A stretch of 64,000 nucleotides of DNA, taken from Pestalotiopsis fici W106-1. Lineage: Eukaryota > Ascomycota > Sordariomycetes > Amphisphaeriales > Sporocadaceae. The first letter of the stretch is position 1; each line of letters begins with the position of its first letter. Where the stretch lies: positions 3,123,095-3,187,094 of the forward strand of contig NW_006917095.1 of the NCBI RefSeq assembly GCF_000516985.1, read 5' to 3'. The translations under genes were made by a program, and so were the position numbers. Below, in pieces: positions 56,746 to 64,000 of the stretch. Below the pieces are notes generated by a model. The model worked only from the letters and a program-made list of their open reading frames with translations, was not told the DNA's origin and did no database searches.

Positions 56746-57947
56746 ATGGCACGATCGTTTTCGATTCCCATGGCATTGTGAGTACCTGATATACTGATAT
56801 AGCTCTGCAGAGCGACCAAGGAAACCAGGAGCTAATATTTCTTTTCCTTTCAAGTTGGGGTATGATGATTCTTCTCATCACCCTCGCCCATGCCATGCCG
56901 ATTCCGGCGGATGGAAACCAATACGGCGACCTTGATCATCAAGGCTGGGATCACCATGTCCCGCAGGCGCTGGCGCAACATGCCACGGAAGACCAGTTGA
57001 GATTTCAGCCGGCGCTCGACTTTGACAAGGATGGCTGTTACAACGCTCCCGCCATTGATGCACAGGGAAACGTCAATCATGGCATGCATCACGATGGTAC
57101 CTCGGCTAATGGTATGGTTCCCCAAGCTGAGAATTCCAAAACGCGAGACTTGGACTGCCCAGAATTTGACAGCTGGCTAACCTTGCGCTTGATAGATCGT
57201 TGCCGTAACCCATCATATCTCGATAATAATAACGTATATGTGCGCTCAAAGTGCAATAACAATTGGTGCGCGCACATGTACGCCTATTACTTTGAGAAGG
57301 ACGTGGCGGTCGAGAATTTCATCATCGATATCGGCGGCAGCAGACACGACTGGGAGAACGTAATCGTGTTCCACGAGATGAACTCGACTGATGTCAAACA
57401 CGTCGCCATCTCAGAGGAGTACGGTTACAGTGTCAGAGTAGGCGACTACGTAAAGTATGACAGCGGCACCCACCCAAAGGTCGTATATCACAAGAACGGA
57501 GGCTCCAGACACTCCTTTCGGTGGTCCGACAAGGGCGACGAAAAGGACGGGCCCGAGAATGACAAGCACGTTTGGTACCGCGGCCCCCTCGTGGATTACG
57601 ACAATGGGTTTCCCAGCACGGCCATTCGCGACACGTTGATGAGACACGACTTTATAGAGGACAAGAATGTGATTCCCCTGCGGCCCTGGACCTTCGAGGC
57701 CTATCTTCGCGATGCCATTGTCAGGGTCAAGGGCAATGGAGTTGGAGACTTTCACGAGTTTCACAAGGACTTTAACCGCGAGTTCTTCTTACCCTCGGAA
57801 ATGGACAAGGAGATGTGCAAGATTTGGAAACCCCCCTTGTTGTTCCCTCCGGAAACCTACGAGCGGCCTTGCAAGAACAACGATCCGGGCTTTTGGGATT
57901 GGATTGCGAGCTTCTTTGATGGCTCGCACCCAAGGTGGCCACTCTGA
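56746..57947 (+). CDS. NLP-family (NPP1, necrosis/ethylene-inducing-like) secreted protein
   Basis: Two exons (56746-56777, 56855-57947) give 374 aa. From the ATG at 56746 the splice yields a good signal peptide (IPMAFWGMMILLITLAHA). The NPP1 domain covers about residues 75-300. It includes CNNNWCAHMYAYYFEKD and, in the place of the family's GHRHDWE heptapeptide, SRHDWENVIVF preceded by Gly-Gly, so the first His is Ser. Several family members are cytolytic to plants, others are not; the change and the long C-terminal extension (ending DWIASFFDGSHPRW) leave activity open. An in-frame ATG at 56521 would add 75 residues and hide the signal peptide, so 56746 is preferred. Confidence 0.85.
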
Positions 57948-58915
57948 CGTGGGAGTACTGGAACTGCCCACTAGTGTGGCTATGGAAGTTTGACATGGGG
58001 TGGCTTAGTGGTCCAGTAGGGGACATAGAAACGTTTGTTTTTGGTTGAAATTTTGGCTCCAGCACACGAAAGGAGTCACCTAGTTTTACGCATACACTTT
58101 CAATATAGTTATCCATGCGCCCTCCTTAAATTATTATTTGAGAAACATGTCTTTGAAAATCTCATCTTTTCGTTGATTTATCAAAACCATGCAAGGGCAA
58201 CAGCCGCCTGGTTGTGGTCCTAGTTGGGGTGTGGTTTGGTTGTGTTTTTGTTTCCCATCTCAATTCATGAGCTGATTTTTGTTGGTTGATATTTTTCTCT
58301 CTGGCTGTATACCATGTTCAATCGTGTACAGAGTACTCGAGGTACCAACTATACTACGCTGCTTTGTATCTTGCAAGTTCCACAATCCAGCCCATTGGAG
58401 AGAAATACAGCTTCAATATCGCGGCCCCGGGTGAGAAAGCATGCGGTAGCGACGCTAATTAGAAAAATATAGTTGTGATAATCATCGCTCTTGACGCAGC
58501 CAATGAGTACAGAATACGTAAGGCCACATTCACTGGCGCTTCGCAACTCTTGACCACACAGTCAGCATTGCTGACAACCGAGGGTAGCAGCGGGACAGGG
58601 ATCATCTGCATGGGACAGTCAAGTATGTCGTCCTGTAGCATACTCAGTAGTTCTATCCAAGAAAGAACTTTGCAGTAGCTGCATACCTAGTAGTTTCTAG
58701 ATAACCGCATACGCACCTGCAGCTGACATTGCTCCTGGCAATCCGTGCGCTATACGCCCATTTCGTCTGAACGAATCACCTCGATAGAATCAGAGAGTTG
58801 CAACACTCTGCAGGCTATGGATTCTCTAACATATAAGAGTGATTGGTATCCATTGCCAATGTCCTGATCGAGTGAAAGAATGATACAGACTTAGTCATTC
58901 CCAAACGACATCAGA
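57948..58915. other. Intergenic, no gene recognised
   Basis: About 1 kb between the NLP gene and the P450. It includes the P450 promoter (ACATATAAGAG near 58829 is a possible TATA element). Confidence 0.4.
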
Positions 58916-60626
58916 ATGGATAACATCAATCCACTTGTTTTGATCGCTACCCTGGCAGCCATATTTCTAGCATCATACTGTTTCTATGCCGTCTATCTGC
59001 ACCCGCTCCGAGACTTTCCTGGTCCTAAACTATCAGCCGTGACCCGCATCCCCTACTGGATCGTCTGTCTGCGTGGAGACCAGGTCAGACATTTAATCAA
59101 GCTCCACGAAAAGTACGGCCCCGTCGTCAGGTACGCGCCCGACGACCTGAGCTACGCCGACGGCCGGGCCTGGAAGGACATTGCCAGCGTCCAGAAAGGC
59201 AAGAAGGAGAATCCCAAACAGGTCGAATTCCACGCGCCCTCGTGCAACGGGACGCCCAACCTGGTGACGGAGAATAACCAGGAGCGCCACGCGGCCATTC
59301 GCCGCGTCTTTTCGCCCGCCTTTTCGGAAAAGGCCCTCAAGGCGCAGGAGCCCCTGTTCCACAAGTATGCCGACCTCATGGTCAAAAAGGGCGGCGCGGC
59401 CGGTACCATCAACATGACCGAGCTCTTGAACTGGGCGACCTTTGACATCATGGCCGACTTGGCGTTTGGAGAGTCTCTTGGCCTCTTGGAAAAGGGCGCA
59501 TACTCTTCATGGATTGCAATCGTCTTCAACGCTGTCAGGGTACGTAGTCTGAGCAGGTGAACTGGGGCAGTCGAGCTTATTCAATGTCAAGGTTCTCCCG
59601 TTTGTCCAAATGATATCCTTTTATCCGCTTTTGAAGAGGCTGTACGACTTTCTGGAGCCCAAATCAGTCGTGGCGATGCGCCTGGATCATTTCAATCATA
59701 CCGTGGAACGCGTCGATAAACGACTCCGCGATGGTTCCGAGAGCCCTGATCTCTGGAATTTGGTGGAGGAGACCAATGTACTCACTGTGAAAGAGATGCA
59801 TACCAATGCGGAACTGTTCATGCTCGCAGGCACAGAGACTACAGGTAGGATGACGGAAATATTCGGGCTACACTGTATTTTCGTGTGGCTGAGACTTGTT
59901 AAACAGCTTCATTATTGACGGGCCTCACATATCACCTACTCACGAACCCCGATAAGATGAAAATCCTGACCGATGAGATTCGCAGCCGGTTCAAGGATTA
60001 TCAGGACATGACGTTTGAAGCGCTTGCCCAACTAGAATATTTGAATGCATGTACGTACACCTCGACTCGAAGCAACAAGATACTCGACATTCTTTTTTTT
60101 TTTTTTTTGACACCGGGACACAGGCATACGTGAGGGACTGAGAATTTACCCCTCGATTCCCACTGGCATTCCCCGAGTGGTCGCAGACGGTGGTAATATC
60201 ATACTAGGGAAATACATTCCAGGAGGCACTCGTGTGTCGGTGCATCAATCAGCAACCTACCGCTCATCGACAAACTTCAAGTAATGTACCCGCCTTGCAT
60301 GATGGAACAAGGGAGATAATTGGAATCTTTTCTGACCATGAAACTTGTCCGAGTCCAGGAACCCCAATGATTTTATTCCAGAACGCTGGCTCGGTGATCC
60401 AGAGTATAGCCACGACAAGCGCGATGCGCACCAACCTTTTTCAGTGGGCCCGAGAAACTGTCTCGGCATGAACATGGCTTGGCACGAGATGCGACTTTTG
60501 CTCGCAAAGCTATTGTATAGTTTTGACATCGACTCTGATGTTGGGCCCGAGTGGACGGAGCAAAACGTCTACGTTATTTGGGACCGTAAGCCGCTGGTGT
60601 GCCGCCTGGTACCAGCTTCGTCATGA
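58916..60626 (+). CDS. Cytochrome P450 monooxygenase
   Basis: A 481-aa microsomal P450 in five exons that join exactly in frame: 58916-59539, 59592-59844, 59907-60050, 60124-60280, 60359-60626. An N-terminal membrane anchor (LVLIATLAAIFLASYCFYAVYLHPL) is followed by the proline hinge FPGPKLSA. The I-helix reads FMLAGTETTAS. The ExxR is in CIREGLRIYPSIP, rebuilt over an intron holding a T(18)-type run. PERW (FIPERWLG) and the heme motif FSVGPRNCLGMNMAW carry the Cys ligand. The sequence style recalls fungal secondary-metabolism P450s related to isotrichodermin hydroxylases. All essential residues are present. It stands alone here, with no adjacent synthase. Confidence 0.94.
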
Positions 60627-63600
60627 CCATCAGTCGACAGTATGGACGTGAAATATGGGCAACGGTGTGCGTTTGCACTTGTATATTAGTACCGTACCTG
60701 TATAAGTTTCGTCAAGATTATATGATTGCTATTTTGCATCATGAATGTACAAGCACGAGCAATCTAGATCTTGAAAACCAGATTTCTGTTGCTTGTATAA
60801 CTATAGTTGTAGGGCTGGCTGCCATTTCATTGCGACTACCGCTGGTTCATGCTCAGTGTGTATAGGTGAGGTGTAGGACGTTGCTCACGGTGGAGCAACA
60901 ATCGCGAAAGTTGTCAGCATTATGTTGCATATTACGTAGGTAGATGATCGGGATGCTTTGCTGACCGACTCAAAGAAGCATCTGTAACGAGTCAGTTCGA
61001 GTGCCATATCTTCCAAAGGAACCGCTATTGCCAAGAAAGGCTCAACGGTAACGGCGCGTGTCACTTGCGCGGTGAAAGGGTCCCTTCGAGTCAGGAGAGC
61101 AATCCACATTTAGAATACACAAAACATACTGTTGGATATAAGAAAGCTGCACTGCGATATCACGAATCTAGTCAGGTTGGGCATTAAAGGCAGAATGGTG
61201 TTATCGACAAGGCAAGGTTTGACATCTGAAACTCTTGTGAACAACATGATATAGATACCATGTCCAAGGCTGGTCAGATGCCCAAAAATGGTCTCGTTTT
61301 GCCAGGTCAGGCGGCTGACTGATTGGGAACGCAAAGACTCTTATCGCTGTCGTGCTTTTGGTATGCGAGCTTGTGACTATGCTTATCTCTTTGCTCCTCG
61401 TGGGTAGTAGGGCCAGCAGGCCAGCATGACCACTGCCACCTGGGCAGCTACCATGTACCTATCTTCCCCTAAAAGTCCAAGGTCAGGCGCCCGAGACGAG
61501 AACCAACCAACCAGCGCGTTTTGTCCCCGACAGCACCTGGTGTGAATGGGCCGTTAGCAGCGACCTAGCCTGCAGTCCCTGCTAGCATAAGGAATTTCAC
61601 GGGATTTCTTGTCCGAGCATCAGTGGCTCGACTGGCATTTGGGGGTCCTGGGGGCACTGAACAGTAAAAGAGTCGCCGCTGGCTTGGTGGAGAAGAGCTG
61701 ATCGTCAGTCCTACGGTGGGTAGCAGAAAAGCGGAGAGACCCCTGCTTCCGAAGATCCGTCCGTACATAAGGGTCTTGCTCGCGTGGGAGGGGGTAAGGC
61801 GGGCGAGCAACATATGGTGAGGGGTTGGTTGGAATCGGGGGCATAAAACACTACATCAAATAGATGACCACCAAAAAGAGCACCTGTGCATCATCATCAT
61901 CAAGTGTCATGACCGCAACAACCTTTTTTAATACATGGGAAATAGCTTTGAAATGGTGGTGTAAGAGCTTGGAGGTTGTGCACTCTTGCCTTTGAATCTC
62001 CAGTCATGTTTTCCTTCGAGAAATTGTGAGTGGTGCCACAATAGTGGATGAGCCGGCTGATAGGCAGTTGGGGGACAGCTTCGAAAAGATGGTGGGGTCG
62101 GCCCTGGAGCTAGCCATAGCTGGTGTAGTGAGCAGCACATATTCCGTAGCGCCGACATGTATGAAGGGACCGTTGATCTTTTGGTGGTTGTGTGATTGAA
62201 TTATACCTAGCAGGCTACAGACAGTCGGTGGACGCTCCTTTTTTCTTTAGTGTAAGTGTCCATAGCTACAGTGTTATGCGTGCGTTGTTTTTTTCTTCTT
62301 CTCTCCTCCCCATCAAGTATGAATCTGACCGCCGAGTCCAGCCCAGCGGTGAGATTGAAAGCTGGAGACTCTAGCACCGGGATCTCGTTCCGCCTCGGTT
62401 TGATCAAGGTTACTGCTATAGGCGGAAACATATTGGTTCGCATTGCCTTACCCAACTGGCTGGTTCCTCGAACTAATTGCTCGGGTAATAACCTATTACC
62501 ATGGTACAAATCTGAGCCCTGCGCCATTTCCTTCTTTCTGCAAGGTGGCGGACTTTTTGGCATGATCGGTAACAGATATGCCCGAGTAGGTAATGTCGTG
62601 TCTCGACCATAAGCCAGCCATTATTAGACGGATGCCCAAGCAGCAGGCAGTTTGGCTCCCTGTCTCGAATTTGATCTCAATTACTGCAGTCGGATATAAC
62701 CAGGTCTTGCCATGGCTTCTGCTGAGTTGCCACGAATGTTGATCGTCTCAACATGCATGCATCAAATTGATCCATAGATGTATGTACACACTTCCATCTG
62801 CAGATATGCAGCGAGCGAGCAAGCACGCAGTGAATGTCAGTCCGCCTGCACCCAGTCAGTGCATCCAACCCTGGCACGCCACCAGAAATCTTTATGGGCA
62901 GACTGGCAGACTGGTAGGAGACCACATAATACAGCAGAAAACTGCAAACAGATTTGGAGAATGAAGAGGCGACACCCTGCATCCAGTAATTGGAGAAGAC
63001 TCTATTTCCGGTTAGTCCGCCACCACATCCAATCCTCAGCTCGCACCCGCCGACCCAAAGGGAGCGAGGGACAAGAAGTAAAAAAGAGCGACAAGGATGG
63101 GGAGGTGTGGAGAGGCGCACCGCCAAGAGATCCAGGGTCTTGCGGTTCGGCGGGCCAAAGTCAAGCGGACACTGACTTGGTGGGATGGTGGTGGGTTGGG
63201 GGTGGGACAGGCGGGCTCGTGTCTCAATGCTACGCTAAAGTCCAGGGTAACTAACGTCGAAAGAAGTATCCCCTCGTTACCTACTGATAAGAAAGTAGTT
63301 GGTCACGGTCAGCTGCGACGGACAGACAGACAGACTTGCTATGTTATTAGAAAGACAAGGCTATGGACAATTCCATCCGTGGTTCCATTTCTCCCTCTTG
63401 ACAAATTTTGTTTTCTTCTTTGCTTCCATCTCAACTGTTTAGACGTCCGGCCTGCATTTATAGTCGTGATGCTAGGATTACGAATACTCCGTGTCTAAGC
63501 AGACTCTAAAAGCAGGTATGTATGGCCACTCCAACCAGCCCACTACTGCCGTTTTAGGCCAACCCACGTCTTCCCCCTTCCTCCATGGCTGCTCCTCACT

Positions 63601-64000
63601 AACTGTCGTATCCGTCGTTGGACGCGAGTCAATGCTGACCAGCAGAGTCTAGAAAATCTAGAAAACCCGAAACAAAAGATCCCGTAGTTGGCCCAGTTTT
63701 TGGTTGGGGGAAAAGGAAGAGCTTTCCTCCACGAGTCCAGTCCAGCTGCATCTGTCTCTATTAGACCTGTTTCCAGCGGCAACTTGCACCTTTTGTCTTT
63801 CTGGAACTATTCGACTGAAGGCCTACTACTCCGCTCTTTTTCTGCTATTAGTGGTTCGCCCACCGGCATCGTCCTCGCCCATTCTAAAGAGGCTCACCCT
63901 CGCTCGTACAATATCGGACATTATTTCGCGACCCAATCATCCTTTTAACCTTTTTGGCGCATACTATACATAAGCATATCTCAACAACGTGCGCAGTAAC
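60627..64000. other. 3.4-kb right-hand region with no recognised gene
   Basis: Frames of 60-158 codons occur on both strands, but none carries a family motif or a convincing intron-linked continuation. Pyrimidine- and purine-rich stretches near 62.3 kb and 63.4-63.9 kb may belong to the promoter or long leader of a gene beyond the right edge. Confidence 0.4.

Noticed and set aside
62778..63254. 158-codon plus-strand frame near the right end
   Set aside because: Low-complexity, unrecognised, and no supporting splice sites or neighbours.

Overview
The window is fungal nuclear DNA from a filamentous ascomycete (Pezizomycotina). Most genes carry short introns of about 50-90 bases with GT(A/G)xGT donors, CTAAC-type branch sites and CAG/TAG acceptors. 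The gene families are typical of that group: Zn2Cys6 regulators, rhodopsin-domain membrane proteins, GLEYA adhesin-like, HsbA-like and CVNH secreted proteins, NLP and MACPF proteins. Many intergenic regions hold the short TAGGTACCTA-type motifs I associate with Hypocreales, so a hypocrealean fungus is my best guess (inference). Gene density is low and several genes are broken, so this looks like accessory, fast-changing sequence. A 100-N assembly gap lies at 11887-11986.

Layout. 1-9 kb: a partial secreted amidase (-), a Zn2Cys6 regulator (-), a decayed FAD monooxygenase (-) and an intact FAD monooxygenase (+). 9-12.5 kb: relics, one unknown 172-aa gene and the gap. 12.5-16 kb: a 1053-aa MACPF-type protein in eight exons. 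16-19 kb: no recognisable gene. 19-30.6 kb: a Baeyer-Villiger-type monooxygenase (-), an ankyrin protein (-), a single-exon 1161-aa four-part fusion (methyltransferase, FAD-linked oxidase, phosphomevalonate-kinase-like P-loop kinase, adenine-phosphoribosyltransferase-like) (-), divergently paired with GTP cyclohydrolase I (+), then a GLEYA protein (-). 31-46 kb: a broken alpha/beta hydrolase, a CVNH secreted protein, an SDR, a rhodopsin-domain membrane protein, an MFS transporter with a large internal deletion, tRNA-Gly(GCC) and an amino-acid/GABA permease. 46-61 kb: a bicovalent-type FAD oxidase, an inverted-repeat element, a methyltransferase, an HsbA-like GPI protein, a divergent NmrA-like/Zn2Cys6 pair, an NLP-family secreted protein and a P450. 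61-64 kb: nothing recognised.

The strongest candidate for an undescribed system is the 19-29 kb block. The fusion gene and GTP cyclohydrolase I start from one shared 878-base promoter region. Together they combine a pterin-forming enzyme with a PRPP-type transferase, a small-molecule kinase, a flavin oxidase and a methyltransferase. That suggests a small molecule built from GTP, a pterin or a purine, with the nearby flavin monooxygenase as a possible tailoring enzyme. The product is unknown and this reading is inference. Two further oxidase/methyltransferase/regulator groups (1-9 kb and 46-60 kb) could be separate or eroded metabolic modules.
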